Origin: Prochlorococcus marinus CUG1435
Lineage (GTDB): Bacteria > Cyanobacteriota > Cyanobacteriia > PCC-6307 > Cyanobiaceae
Direction of reading: 5' to 3'
Length of the DNA stretch: 64,000 bases
NCBI GenBank assembly: GCA_017644375.1
Contig: JAEPLP010000002.1
Coordinates: 41,985 to 105,984, forward strand
Each line of letters starts with the position of its first letter. Positions within the stretch are counted from its first letter, which is position 1. Made by a program: the position numbers and the translations under genes. Positions 22,298-31,267 of this stretch are shown piece after piece. The notes under the pieces were generated by a model, which was given only the letters and a program-made list of their open reading frames with translations, did not search any database and had not been told where the DNA came from.

Positions 22298-22352
22298 GGG
22301 GGAAACCCCATACTCCTCACACACTAAATCGCCCGATTATTCGGGCTTTTTT
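22298..22352 (+). ncRNA. yfr1: Yfr1 small RNA
   Basis: About 55 nt with the layout known for Yfr1. A short 5' hairpin (GGGGAAACCCC type, 22297-22310) is followed by the unpaired core ACTCCTCACACACT (22312-22325). A terminator hairpin with a T run (22331-22352) closes it. A -10-like TATTAAAT lies just upstream of the GGGG. Yfr1 is a cyanobacterial trans-acting RNA whose core pairs with mRNAs. Its position between guaB and trxA is the one known in Prochlorococcus. The exact 5' end is inferred. Confidence 0.95.
22331..22352 (+). terminator. Rho-independent terminator of Yfr1
   Basis: Stem GCCCGA/TCGGGC with loop TTAT, followed by six T residues. It forms the 3' hairpin of Yfr1. Confidence 0.93.
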
Positions 22353-22442
22353 AGATATTTTGTTACTTATATTATTTTATCTGTAATGAAATCATCATTC
22401 AAAAGAATTGCCTGCTAAATTCTCTAAAGGAATACTTAAATT

Positions 22443-22766
22443 ATGTCATCAGCCCCAGCCGTAACTGATTCTTCATTTGATAAAGACGTACTACAAAGTG
22501 ATCTGCCAGTATTGGTTGATTTCTGGGCACCGTGGTGTGGTCCTTGTAGGATGGTTGCACCAGTTGTAGAAGAAATCTCAAAAGACTTTGAAGGGAAAAT
22601 TAAAGTTTTTAAATTAAATACTGACGAAAACCCAAATGTTGCAAGTCAATATGGAATTAGAAGTATTCCAACATTAATGATCTTTAAAGGAGGTCAAAAG
22701 GTTGATACAGTAGTTGGAGCGGTACCAAAAGCAACTCTCTCTAGCACTTTAACTAAGCATCTATAA
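22443..22766 (+). CDS. trxA: Thioredoxin (m type)
   Basis: 107 residues, cytoplasmic dithiol carrier reduced by ferredoxin- or NADPH-thioredoxin reductase. The active site [14 protein letters not shown] (redox Cys pair WCGPC near residue 33), the cis-Pro region [11 protein letters not shown] and the VGAVPK end are all typical. It follows Yfr1 and starts with ATG. hisH follows after 10 bp, so the two may be co-transcribed. OpcA/G6PDH and other Calvin-cycle enzymes are known thioredoxin targets. Confidence 0.97.
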   Translation: MSSAPAVTDSSFDKDVLQSDLPVLVDFWAPWCGPCRMVAPVVEEISKDFEGKIKVFKLNTDENPNVASQYGIRSIPTLMIFKGGQKVDTVVGAVPKATLSSTLTKHL

Positions 22767-22776
22767 TATAAAAACC

Positions 22777-23394
22777 TTGCACAAAATTGGACTTATAGAC
22801 TATGGAATGGGTAACATCCATTCTGTAATAAAATCTTTAGAAAGTCTTGGAGAAGAAATAATATTAATCAAAAACTTTAATGAATCAAAGACTTGTAAGG
22901 CGATAATACTTCCTGGAGTCGGATCATTTGATCCCGCGATGATTAATCTTATAAATACGGATTTGATAACTGATTTGAAAACCTGGATTAAAAGCGGGAA
23001 GTCTTTTCTAGGCATTTGTTTAGGTCTTCAACTACTTTTTGAATCTAGTGATGAAGGAAAAGTTCAAGGAATAGGAATTTTAAAGGGGAAAATACAAAAA
23101 ATACCTAAAATTGTAAATCAAAGAATCCCCCACATGGGTTGGTGCCAACTCTTACCTACAAAACCAAATACTTTATTTGAGCTAGAAGAATTAAACAATT
23201 GGGTTTATTTTGTACATTCGTATCATGCAATCCCAAATGACCATAACATTATTGCAGCCCAAGTTAATTATGGTTCTGAAAAATTAACAGCGATGATTGA
23301 GAATGATAATTTATTAGCGTGTCAATTTCATCCAGAAAAATCTGGTAAAACTGGAGAAAAACTTTTAAGACGATGGCTTAGTAATATTCAATAA
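22777..23394 (+). CDS. hisH: Imidazole glycerol phosphate synthase, glutaminase subunit
   Basis: Supplies ammonia to HisF in histidine synthesis. 205 residues. It is a class I glutamine amidotransferase with the oxyanion strand PGVGSFDPAM, the nucleophile Cys in FLGICLGLQLLFE (near residue 80) and the His/Glu pair in CQFHPEKSG. The N-terminus KIGLIDYGMGNIHSV is standard. The start is a TTG at 22777, the only plausible initiator before the conserved strand. It lies 10 bp after trxA; hisF is not in the window. Confidence 0.96.
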   Translation: MHKIGLIDYGMGNIHSVIKSLESLGEEIILIKNFNESKTCKAIILPGVGSFDPAMINLINTDLITDLKTWIKSGKSFLGICLGLQLLFESSDEGKVQGIGILKGKIQKIPKIVNQRIPHMGWCQLLPTKPNTLFELEELNNWVYFVHSYHAIPNDHNIIAAQVNYGSEKLTAMIENDNLLACQFHPEKSGKTGEKLLRRWLSNIQ

Positions 23395-23407
23395 TTGATA
23401 ATTATTA

Positions 23408-24007
23408 ATGAAGACAAAATTAAGATTAATAGGTGGTAAAAAACTCCAAAGTCCAAATAATATTTATACCAGACCTACAACTTTGAGAGTGAGAGAGGCA
23501 ATATTTAATATATTGAACAATAGAGTTGAAAACAGTAACTGGTTAGATTTATTTAGTGGAACAGGGGCCATATCTTGTGAGGCATATAATCATGGGGCAA
23601 GAAAAATAATTGCAATTGAAAAAAACAAAATCAATTCAAAAATTTGCTTAGAAAATCTATTATCGTTGGAGGATATAGAGAATAGGAAAACTGATATCGA
23701 AGTTATTTGTAAAGACGTTTTGAGCTGGACAAAACCAAATTTTGATAGAAAACTTTCATCTAAAATTATGGATTTAAATCAATTAAAGTTTGATTTTGTT
23801 TATCTAGACCCTCCATATGATGTTGATTTCCATGAATTAGTTTTAAATCAAATATTTAATTGTAATTTTTTAAAAAAAGATTCAATAGTTATTTGTGAAC
23901 ATTCTCCAAACTTATTTATTAAAAAAAATACTTTATGGGAAATTATAGATGTGAGAGAATATGGACAATCAAGATTAACATTTTTAATCAATGTCCAACA
24001 TTCCTGA
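23408..24007 (+). CDS. rsmD: 16S rRNA (guanine966-N2)-methyltransferase RsmD
   Basis: 199 residues, S-adenosylmethionine-dependent. The N-terminal [15 protein letters not shown] is the family hallmark. The SAM-binding motif is [20 protein letters not shown] and the catalytic motif IV is VYLDPPYD. It starts 13 bp after hisH. Its last 24 bp overlap the 3' end of petG on the other strand, an unusual convergent overlap between two real genes. A long insert between the SAM motif and DPPY is Lys/Asn-rich, as often in this genome type. Confidence 0.92.
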   Translation: MKTKLRLIGGKKLQSPNNIYTRPTTLRVREAIFNILNNRVENSNWLDLFSGTGAISCEAYNHGARKIIAIEKNKINSKICLENLLSLEDIENRKTDIEVICKDVLSWTKPNFDRKLSSKIMDLNQLKFDFVYLDPPYDVDFHELVLNQIFNCNFLKKDSIVICEHSPNLFIKKNTLWEIIDVREYGQSRLTFLINVQHS

Positions 24008-24103
24008 ACCTCTTCTGTATTGATTCCATGCACTTACGAATAATCCAAGAAGAGTTATTGGAACTAAACCTAAAACAATTCCACATAGAAGAGGCTCGAT
24101 CAT
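23984..24103 (-). CDS. petG: Cytochrome b6f complex subunit 5 (PetG)
   Basis: 39 residues. One membrane helix ([20 protein letters not shown]) after MIEPLL, then the conserved tail YRRG. PetG is a small essential subunit stabilising the cytochrome b6f complex in the thylakoid. The start ATG is at 24101-24103 and the stop at 23984-23986. The 3' end overlaps rsmD by 24 bp in antisense. The gene is divergent to cytM with a 55-bp gap. Recognition is by near-identity to known PetG sequences. Confidence 0.97.
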   Translation of the reverse strand: MIEPLLCGIVLGLVPITLLGLFVSAWNQYRRGSGMLDID

Positions 24104-24158
24104 TTTTTTGACTTATTTGAATTTCTTATTCACAATTGTTACATAGAGAATATTTTTT

Positions 24159-24548
24159 GTGTCAACATCTTCATCATCTGCAGCAGAAATAGACTTTAAA
24201 AGAGACTTTTTGAAAATTTCTTTTATTTTTTTTGGGGTATTTTTGATATGTTTCTCAATATTTTTCATGAACCACCACCATACAAATAATAAATTTATTA
24301 TCGAAACTCTTAAGCTTAATGGCTCTGCAGAGGAAGGAGATGCTCTTTTCAAGATAAATTGTGTTGGATGTCATGGAATTACAGCAAGAGGATTAGTGGG
24401 TCCGGACTTACACTCAGTAACTCAACGTTTGAATGATAAAGAGATAATCAAACAAGTTACTGGTGGCCTCACTCCTCCTATGCCAAGTTTTGAAATTGAC
24501 CCTGTAAATATGTCCAATTTACTGAAATATCTTCATAGCCTTGAATAA
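24159..24548 (+). CDS. cytM: Membrane-anchored c-type cytochrome (CytM-like)
   Basis: 129 residues. A Ser-rich N-terminus, then a hydrophobic anchor at about residues 19-37, then a mono-heme cytochrome c domain with CVGCHG (residues ~68-72). PPMPSF offers the distal Met ligand. This matches cyanobacterial cytochrome cM, a low-potential cytochrome thought to divert electrons between photosynthesis and respiration. The start is GTG at 24159. The next gene begins 2 bp after the stop. Confidence 0.85.
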   Translation: MSTSSSSAAEIDFKRDFLKISFIFFGVFLICFSIFFMNHHHTNNKFIIETLKLNGSAEEGDALFKINCVGCHGITARGLVGPDLHSVTQRLNDKEIIKQVTGGLTPPMPSFEIDPVNMSNLLKYLHSLE

Positions 24549-24550
24549 TT

Positions 24551-25294
24551 TTGGAGAAAAATTTTTTTAATTTAAAGATAATATTAGTTGAACCAAATGG
24601 GCCTTTAAATGTAGGAAGCGTCGCTAGATTATGCTCTAACTTTGAAGTTGAAGAATTAAGAATTGTTTCTCCAAAATGCGATATATACTCTTTTGAAGCA
24701 AAAAAAATGGCCCTTAAAGGTCAAAAATTTCTTGAACATTGTAAAATTTTTGACAATCTTGAAAAAGCAATTTTCGACTGTGATTTAGTTATCGCATCTT
24801 GCGGAAGGATTGATGTAGGTAAAGATTCATCTTTTGAATCTTCTGAAGATATATTTAATTGGACTAAATCTTTTAAAAAGATAAATAATTTAGCACTTAT
24901 ATTTGGCAGAGAAGACAGAGGTTTAACTAATAGTGAATTACTTCTAGCAAATAAGACTTTTAACATTCCTACTTCCCAAAATAATCCTTCATTAAATCTT
25001 TCTCACGCAGTTTCCATAGCTTTGTATGAGTTGAATAAGTCTTCAAAAAGTAACTTTAATAAAGAATTAAAAGTTTTTAATCTTGCCTCATCAAAACAAA
25101 TACATGAATCATTTGTGGAGATAGAGGAAATTCTTTTGAGAGTTGGATATCTTTTGAAACATACCTCCAGGGCAAAAATAAGTAAATTTAAGAACTACAT
25201 ATTAAGGGCAAACACATCAATGCACGAAATAAATGTTTTAAGAGGAATTGTCCATCAACTAAACTGGTTTTTGAACAATTCAAAAAAAAACTAG
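24551..25294 (+). CDS. SPOUT RNA 2'-O-methyltransferase (TrmH/TrmJ family)
   Basis: 247 residues. The SpoU-family signatures are ILVEPNGPLNVGSVARLCSNF, the AdoMet-knot loop LIFGREDRGLTN, and NPSLNLSHAVSIALYEL. A C-terminal extension of ~80 residues with VHQLNWFL is like that of TrmJ, which methylates position 32 of tRNAs. Which RNA is modified here is not readable. The start is TTG at 24551, 2 bp after cytM, and is somewhat uncertain, but conserved sequence begins within 10 residues. Confidence 0.88.
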   Translation: MEKNFFNLKIILVEPNGPLNVGSVARLCSNFEVEELRIVSPKCDIYSFEAKKMALKGQKFLEHCKIFDNLEKAIFDCDLVIASCGRIDVGKDSSFESSEDIFNWTKSFKKINNLALIFGREDRGLTNSELLLANKTFNIPTSQNNPSLNLSHAVSIALYELNKSSKSNFNKELKVFNLASSKQIHESFVEIEEILLRVGYLLKHTSRAKISKFKNYILRANTSMHEINVLRGIVHQLNWFLNNSKKN

Positions 25295-25416
25295 GATCTT
25301 ACAAATTAAATATGATTTTATTTTTCCCAAGTTTAAATCTGATAAAGATATTTACTAAAAACATTTTCTGAAGTAACATCTATTGATTATTTGAATATTT
25401 TAAGAAAACTGAAACT

Positions 25417-26505
25417 GTGACAACAACAAAGAAAAGAAGAGTTTTTCCTTTTACGGCTGTAATTGGTCAGGAGGAAATGAAATTAGCTCTCTTATTAAAT
25501 GTGATTGATCCAAGAATTGGCGGGGTCATGATAATGGGGGATAGAGGAACTGGGAAATCTACTACGATAAGAGCCTTAGCTGATTTGTTGCCAGCAATAG
25601 AAGTTGTTAAAGATGATCCATATAATAGTTCTCTTATTGACCCTGATTTGCAGAGTAAAGAAGTATTAGAAAAATTTGTTCAAGGAGAAAATCTAGAAAG
25701 TATTCAAAAACAGGTACCTATGGTTGATTTGCCTCTAGGGGCTACTGAAGACAGGCTTTGCGGAACCATCGATATTGAGAAGGCTTTGAGTGAAGGTGTC
25801 AAGGCATTTGAGCCAGGTTTATTGGCTAAGGCAAATAGAGGTTTACTATATGTTGATGAAGTTAATTTGCTTGATGATCACTTAGTTGATGTACTTTTAG
25901 ATTCGGCTGCTTCTGGATGGAATACAGTTGAAAGGGAGGGAGTCTCAGTAAGACATCCTGCGAGGTTTGTCCTTATTGGTTCTGGTAATCCTGAAGAAGG
26001 TGAATTAAGACCTCAGCTATTGGATAGGTTCGGAATGAGTGTTGAGGTCAAAACAGTTAGAGATGCTGAATTAAGAGTTCAAGTAGTAGATCAAAGAACC
26101 TCTTTTGATAATAATCCTGATGAGTTTTCCTTGAGCGTTGAGAAACAACAGGATGAACTACAACAAAAGGTTATTAAAGCTCAAGAAATTTTAAAATCTG
26201 TTCAAATGGACGATGACCTTAGATTGAATATTTCGGCAATCTGCGGAGAGTTAGATGTTGATGGTTTACGTGGAGATATTGTTACAAATAGATCCGCAAG
26301 AGCAATTGCAGCCTTTGAGGGCAGGACTGAAGTGCAAGAAGATGACATCGCCAGGGTTATTTCTTGTTCTTTAAGACATAGACTAAGAAAAGATCCTCTA
26401 GAGCAAGTAGATTCAGGCGAAAAAGTTATTCAAGCTTTTTGTAAAGTATTTGATTTAGATATAAAAGAAAATCTTTCAAAATTTCAATTATCTGTTGAAG
26501 CTTAA
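25417..26505 (+). CDS. chlI: Magnesium chelatase ATPase subunit I
   Basis: AAA+ subunit that drives Mg insertion into protoporphyrin IX, the first step of the chlorophyll branch. 362 residues. Walker A is [15 protein letters not shown], Walker B is [16 protein letters not shown], and the sensor region [19 protein letters not shown] follows. The N-terminal [19 protein letters not shown] is standard. The start is GTG at 25417, with 122 bp of upstream DNA. ruvC follows 5 bp after the stop. Confidence 0.97.
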   Translation: MTTTKKRRVFPFTAVIGQEEMKLALLLNVIDPRIGGVMIMGDRGTGKSTTIRALADLLPAIEVVKDDPYNSSLIDPDLQSKEVLEKFVQGENLESIQKQVPMVDLPLGATEDRLCGTIDIEKALSEGVKAFEPGLLAKANRGLLYVDEVNLLDDHLVDVLLDSAASGWNTVEREGVSVRHPARFVLIGSGNPEEGELRPQLLDRFGMSVEVKTVRDAELRVQVVDQRTSFDNNPDEFSLSVEKQQDELQQKVIKAQEILKSVQMDDDLRLNISAICGELDVDGLRGDIVTNRSARAIAAFEGRTEVQEDDIARVISCSLRHRLRKDPLEQVDSGEKVIQAFCKVFDLDIKENLSKFQLSVEA

Positions 26506-26510
26506 TTAAA

Positions 26511-26984
26511 GTGAGAATAATTGGGATTGACCCTGGATTGGCTAGAGTTGGATACGGAATTATTGAAATCAAAAATGAAAAAAAGATATTATTAGATTGT
26601 GGCGTTATTGAGACAGATAAAAATAAAAAAGAAGAAGATAGACTTTACGAGATATTCAAAGATCTTAATGATTTAATAAATCATTGGAATCCAAATATAG
26701 CGGCGGTAGAAAAATTTTTCTTTTATAGATCAAGCACTACTATTAGTGTGGTGCAGGCTAGAGGCGTGATTATGATGGTATTGGCATCTAAAAAAATTAA
26801 TGTTAGTGAATATGCCCCTGCTCAGATAAAGTTAACCATTGCTGGGTCTGGAAAAGCATCCAAGAGAGAAGTTCTTGATGCTGTTATGTATGAATTAGAA
26901 CTTAACAAACCACCAAAACCTGATGATTCTGCAGATGCATTGGCTATAGCACTCACAAAACTAAATGAAGAAGGCTTTAACTGA
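26511..26984 (+). CDS. ruvC: Holliday junction resolvase RuvC
   Basis: 157 residues. Dimeric endonuclease that cuts Holliday junctions in recombination. The catalytic acidic residues are in [15 protein letters not shown] (Asp7), [12 protein letters not shown] (Glu near 67) and [14 protein letters not shown] near the C-terminus. The start is GTG at 26511, 5 bp behind chlI and 9 bp before the cyclo-ligase gene. Transcription with chlI is likely. Confidence 0.96.
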   Translation: MRIIGIDPGLARVGYGIIEIKNEKKILLDCGVIETDKNKKEEDRLYEIFKDLNDLINHWNPNIAAVEKFFFYRSSTTISVVQARGVIMMVLASKKINVSEYAPAQIKLTIAGSGKASKREVLDAVMYELELNKPPKPDDSADALAIALTKLNEEGFN

Positions 26985-26993
26985 AGAATACAT

Positions 26994-27554
26994 ATGACTA
27001 TCTTTGAGAAAAAAAAATTGGAAAGGGATACGTTTAGAAAGCTTAGAGATGAAATTTCCTTTAATCAAAGGGAAAATGTAGAAAAGAATGTAAAACGATA
27101 TGTTGATTCATTTGTTAAGGAATATAAAAATATTAATTACGTAGCAATTTATTGGCCTCTAAAAAATGAAGTAGATATCAGAAGTCTTAAGAAAAAAAAT
27201 TTTTCTTTAGCATTGCCGAGATGTAAAAATAATAAAGAATTGTCATTTTTTCCATGGGATGAAAAACCCCTCACAAAAGACTCTGAGGGAATACTAAGTC
27301 CAAAAAACTCATTTTCATTAAGTCATAAGCAGATAAGTCTGATACTTGTTCCATGTCTTTCAATAGATAAAAATTTAACAAGATTAGGTTATGGGGGAGG
27401 GTATTTTGATAAATTGAGGAGAGATGAAAATTGGAGGAATGTTCCATGCATTGGAGTATTAACTTCTAATTGTGTAAGTACGATTCCATTAACCAGGGCT
27501 GAGTGGGATATTCCCCTATCTGGCTTTATCACTGAAAAAGAAATGTTTGTATAA
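26994..27554 (+). CDS. 5-formyltetrahydrofolate cyclo-ligase
   Basis: 186 residues. Returns 5-formyl-THF to the folate pool as methenyl-THF, using ATP. The signatures are YWPLKNEVDIRSL and the nucleotide-binding LTRLGYGGGYFDKL near residue 135. The N-terminal Lys/Arg-rich helix is typical. The spacing of 9 bp from ruvC suggests the same transcript. A gene symbol is not used uniformly for this family. Confidence 0.92.
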   Translation: MTIFEKKKLERDTFRKLRDEISFNQRENVEKNVKRYVDSFVKEYKNINYVAIYWPLKNEVDIRSLKKKNFSLALPRCKNNKELSFFPWDEKPLTKDSEGILSPKNSFSLSHKQISLILVPCLSIDKNLTRLGYGGGYFDKLRRDENWRNVPCIGVLTSNCVSTIPLTRAEWDIPLSGFITEKEMFV

Positions 27555-27591
27555 TAGAAGGCCTAAAGTGGTTTATTAAAAGTTAATAAAA

Positions 27592-28011
27592 ATGGAAAAT
27601 CAAGAAAAATATAATAATTTATCAAAATTAGTAGAAAAGTTGAAGAAATCAGAAGATCCAAAAAGAAAATATGAATATATTTTATGGTTGGGCAAAAAAT
27701 TGAAAGAGCCAGATAGTAATATCCTTATTGAAGAGAATAAGGTTAAGGGGTGCGTTTCAGAAGTATTTGTTAAGGCAACTATTAAAGCCGGTAAACTATT
27801 TTGGGAAGGATATTCTGATGCTCTAATTACAAAAGGTTTGTTGGCATTTCTAATTGGAGGATTAAATGAATTAACACCAAATGAAGTTGTTGAAATAGAT
27901 AAGAAATTTATTGAAGATACTGGTTTGAAAGCAAGCTTAACTCCTTCACGATCAAATGGGTTTTTAAACATACTATTGAAAATGCAGTCTCAAGCAAATG
28001 AATTTTTGTAG
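27592..28011 (+). CDS. sufE: Cysteine desulfuration protein SufE
   Basis: 139 residues. Accepts sulfur from SufS for Fe-S cluster assembly. The catalytic Cys is in NKVKGCVSEVFV near residue 51. The N-terminal YEYILWLGKKLKEP and the LLAFLIGGLNELTPNEV segments fit the family. It lies 37 bp downstream of the cyclo-ligase gene. No other suf genes are in the window. Confidence 0.95.
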   Translation: MENQEKYNNLSKLVEKLKKSEDPKRKYEYILWLGKKLKEPDSNILIEENKVKGCVSEVFVKATIKAGKLFWEGYSDALITKGLLAFLIGGLNELTPNEVVEIDKKFIEDTGLKASLTPSRSNGFLNILLKMQSQANEFL

Positions 28012-28054
28012 GGCTAATAATATAAAATTAAACTCAAAGTAAAAAGAAATAAAA

Positions 28055-29356
28055 ATGAGAAAATGCAAAATTGGCATTGTAGGTTTTGGAACAGTAGGTT
28101 CAGGGATTTACAAAATATTAATTTCTGAATTTGATTCACATCCAATTCTAAAAGAAATAGAAATTGTAAAAATAGCGGTTAAAGATATGAGTAAAAAAAG
28201 GGATATTGAGCTAGATAATAATTTATTAACTGATAATCCATTTGAATTAATTAATGACTCATCAATAGATGTAATTGTTGAAGTAATGGGAGGGGTTGAT
28301 TTGGCCAAAGATATTATTCTGCAAGCATTAAAATCAGGTAAATCTGTTGTCACTGCAAATAAAGCAGTCATTGCAAGATATGGAGAAGAAATATACGAAA
28401 CTGCTTCTAAAGAAGGAGTTTATATATTGTCAGAGGCAGCCGTCTGCGGAGGGATTCCAATAATTGAACCATTAAAAAGATCATTAAAAAGTAACAGCAT
28501 AAAAAAAATGGTTGGGATAATAAACGGTACAACAAATTTTATTCTTTCAAAGATGGCAAATGAAAAAGCAGATTATAAGGAAACACTAAAACTGGCTCAA
28601 AGTCTTGGTTATGCAGAATTAGATCCTACAGCAGATGTTGAGGGACATGACGCTGCTGATAAGATTTCTATTCTTAGTGAACTAGCATTTGGAGGAAAAA
28701 TTAAAAGAGACAAAATACATTCAGAGGGAATTAGTAACATTAATTTAAAAGATATAGAATATGCGAATAAATTAGGATTTGAAATAAAACTTCTAGCGCT
28801 TTCCGAAAGGCAACAAATTAATAGTAAAGATTCACTTGCTTTGAATATTTGGGTAGGCCCTTCATTGATTCCAAAATCTCATCCATTAGCAACAGTTATG
28901 GGAGTTAACAATGCATTATTGGTAGAGGCTGATCCTCTTGGACAAATAATGTTGTATGGTCCAGGTGCAGGGAGTGGGCCAACTGCTGCATCAGTGGTAT
29001 CAGATGTATTAAATCTTCATGCCGCCTCGGTAAAAAATAATAATTCAATCGATCCATTATTATCTTTTGATTTCTGGAGAAACTGTCATATTATAGGATC
29101 TTCTGAAATAAATAAAAAAAATTACCTTAGAATTATTTGTCTTGATAGCCCTGGTGTAATTGGAAAGATTGGAGATATTTTTGGAAATAATAACGTATCA
29201 ATCGAATCAATTGTTCAATTAGATGCAACTGAGGATAAAGCTGAAATTGTTGTTATAACTCATGAGGTTAATAATGGAAATTTTGAGAAATCGAAAGATG
29301 AAATAAATTCTCTTAATGAAGTGATAACCATCGCAAGTCAATTAAGTTGCATTTAA
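28055..29356 (+). CDS. hom: Homoserine dehydrogenase
   Basis: Reduces aspartate semialdehyde to homoserine on the way to threonine, methionine and isoleucine. 433 residues. The NAD(P) fold GIVGFGTVGSGIYKI, the GKSVVTANKAVIARYG segment and INGTTNFIL lie in the N-terminal half. The catalytic region LGYAELDPTADVEGHDAADK follows. A C-terminal ACT domain (about residues 355-430, RIICLDSPGVIGKIGDIF) indicates feedback control by threonine. Start ATG at 28055. Confidence 0.96.
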   Translation: MRKCKIGIVGFGTVGSGIYKILISEFDSHPILKEIEIVKIAVKDMSKKRDIELDNNLLTDNPFELINDSSIDVIVEVMGGVDLAKDIILQALKSGKSVVTANKAVIARYGEEIYETASKEGVYILSEAAVCGGIPIIEPLKRSLKSNSIKKMVGIINGTTNFILSKMANEKADYKETLKLAQSLGYAELDPTADVEGHDAADKISILSELAFGGKIKRDKIHSEGISNINLKDIEYANKLGFEIKLLALSERQQINSKDSLALNIWVGPSLIPKSHPLATVMGVNNALLVEADPLGQIMLYGPGAGSGPTAASVVSDVLNLHAASVKNNNSIDPLLSFDFWRNCHIIGSSEINKKNYLRIICLDSPGVIGKIGDIFGNNNVSIESIVQLDATEDKAEIVVITHEVNNGNFEKSKDEINSLNEVITIASQLSCI

Positions 29357-29426
29357 TAAAATAGTTTGCAAATTTCTTCATAGCTTGTTAAACCGAAGAA
29401 AGCAAACGTTTGGATTTAGCAACTTA

Positions 29427-29678
29427 ATGATTCATTCAAAACTATTAGATAATAAAAATGAAAAAAATAATTTAATTTGTTCTGAAAACCTTTACAAAGG
29501 TGCGTGTGTAAGAATTAAAAATAGCAATAAGACTTTTCAAGTAATTGGTTTAAATTTAGGTAAAAAAATTTGTTGGGTAAGAGAGTGGCCTTTTGCTTGT
29601 GATTCTGAAAAAACATTTGCTTTAGAAATAAGTCAAATAACCTTACAAATTTTTTGTTCAAAACAATTCTTAGAATAA
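29427..29678 (+). CDS. Small conserved protein, unknown function
   Basis: 83 residues from the ATG at 29427. The open frame extends upstream to a TTG at 29385, which would add 14 residues, but I see no Shine-Dalgarno for either. The core YKGACVRIKNSNKTFQVIG followed by KKICWVREWPF looks like a small beta barrel of SH3/KOW type. That is only an impression. Three Cys residues, no membrane segment. It lies between hom and the ABC binding protein on the same strand. Confidence 0.62.
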   Translation: MIHSKLLDNKNEKNNLICSENLYKGACVRIKNSNKTFQVIGLNLGKKICWVREWPFACDSEKTFALEISQITLQIFCSKQFLE

Positions 29679-29695
29679 TTTAGTATTTAAGAAAT

Positions 29696-31267
29696 ATGAA
29701 AAAAAAAGTTCTTTTATCAATATTTATTATTTTAATTTCTTTTTTACAGAATTCTTGTGGGTCAAAAAGAATATCAAAAAAAATAATAGTAGCAAGCTCA
29801 GGAAAGATTGAATCTTTAGATCCAGCAAGAGCTAATACTCTTAAATCAATTCAATTAATAAGTTCTCTTGGAGATACATTATATGAATTAAATTCTAATG
29901 GGAAATTAATACCTGAATTAGCTTCTGGGATGCCAATTATTTCAAAGGATAGACTTCAAATAATTATTAATTTAAGAAAAAATGTTTTTTTTCATGATGG
30001 AACTGCCTTCAACTCAAATGCAATAAAGTTTACTTTTGATAGATTCAAAAGAATTGGCACGATGAATTATATTTTAGGAAATAAGATTAAATCAATAGAA
30101 ACGCCAAGTGAATATTCAGTCATAATAAATTTAAATAAACCATCAAGTTCTTTAAATGGTTTACTTACATCAGTAAATTTAACTCCAATATCTCCTACAT
30201 TTTATAAAGAATATTCTGATAAGTTTCTAAATGAAAAATTCGTAGGTACTGGCAAGTATGTGTTGACTAGTTTTTCAAATGAAGTTCAATCAATTGATCC
30301 CAATTTAAATTATTGGGGCGAAAAGCCCTTAAATAAGGGTATTGATTTTGTGGGATATTCAAATTCATCTTCTCTTTTTGGGGCTTTAAAAAGTAAACAA
30401 ATTGACGTGCTTTTATCAAATTCAATTGATGATAGTCAGAGAAACAGCCTAAAGAATTTAAGTGAAAATAAAAAGTTTAAAGAAGGTAATAGCCCTTTCA
30501 CTGAATTAAGTTTTATAAGCCTTAAAACTAGTGCTTATCCCTTAAGTAATCTTAATTTAAGAATGGCTTTGGCAAAAAGTCTTAATAGAAAATTAATTAG
30601 TAAGAAAGTAAGTTATGGATTAAGGAAGTCATCTAGATCAATTATTCCTCCAATATTAAAAAAAGATAATCAAGAACTTTGGCCTAAATATGATTATTTA
30701 GGAGCGAGAAAGTTATTGCAAAAAGAAAATTATTGTAATGGAAATGTTCTCAAAATACCTCTTACTTATAGATCGAATGTACCAGCTGACAAGCTTATTG
30801 CCCTCACATGGCAGGAGGAAATTAAAAATTCTTTGAAAGATTGTATTGAGATTGAACTCAATGGGGTTGAATCTACAACAGTTTATAAGAATCTAAGTTT
30901 AGGAATTTATACAGCAGTTATTTTAGATTGGACTGGAGCTTATTCAGATCCAGAAGCCTATCTTACCCCTCTTTTAAGTTGTGATGAAATAGTTGATGGC
31001 CTATGTAAAAAAGGAGAATCAGTTTATAGCGGTAGTTTTTGGGGATCTAATAAAGTGGAAAGTTTATTTCTTGAGAGTGAAAAAATTAGTGGAATTAAAA
31101 GATTAGAAAAACTTGTTGAAATTGAAAAAATAGCAGCAAAATCAATCCCTTATATTCCTATTTGGGTATCCTCACAAAAAGCATGGTCTCAAAATAAAAT
31201 ATCAAAACCTATTTTTAATGGTGCAGGAATAATTTCATTAAGTGATCTTAAGTTAATTGATGAGTAG
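29696..31267 (+). CDS. ABC transporter solute-binding lipoprotein, peptide/nickel (family 5) type
   Basis: 523 residues. The N-terminal signal peptide ends in the lipobox LQNSCG, so the mature protein is anchored to the outer face of the inner membrane. The family-5 motif is seen in IPELASGMPIISKDRLQIIINLRKNV (in part) and FHDGTAFNSNAIKFTFDRF. PLSNLNLRMALAKSLNRK and the C-terminal IPYIPIWVSS region follow. It would deliver oligopeptides or similar solutes. The permease gene overlaps its last 11 bp. No ATPase or second permease is seen nearby. Confidence 0.92.
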   Translation: MKKKVLLSIFIILISFLQNSCGSKRISKKIIVASSGKIESLDPARANTLKSIQLISSLGDTLYELNSNGKLIPELASGMPIISKDRLQIIINLRKNVFFHDGTAFNSNAIKFTFDRFKRIGTMNYILGNKIKSIETPSEYSVIINLNKPSSSLNGLLTSVNLTPISPTFYKEYSDKFLNEKFVGTGKYVLTSFSNEVQSIDPNLNYWGEKPLNKGIDFVGYSNSSSLFGALKSKQIDVLLSNSIDDSQRNSLKNLSENKKFKEGNSPFTELSFISLKTSAYPLSNLNLRMALAKSLNRKLISKKVSYGLRKSSRSIIPPILKKDNQELWPKYDYLGARKLLQKENYCNGNVLKIPLTYRSNVPADKLIALTWQEEIKNSLKDCIEIELNGVESTTVYKNLSLGIYTAVILDWTGAYSDPEAYLTPLLSCDEIVDGLCKKGESVYSGSFWGSNKVESLFLESEKISGIKRLEKLVEIEKIAAKSIPYIPIWVSSQKAWSQNKISKPIFNGAGIISLSDLKLIDE

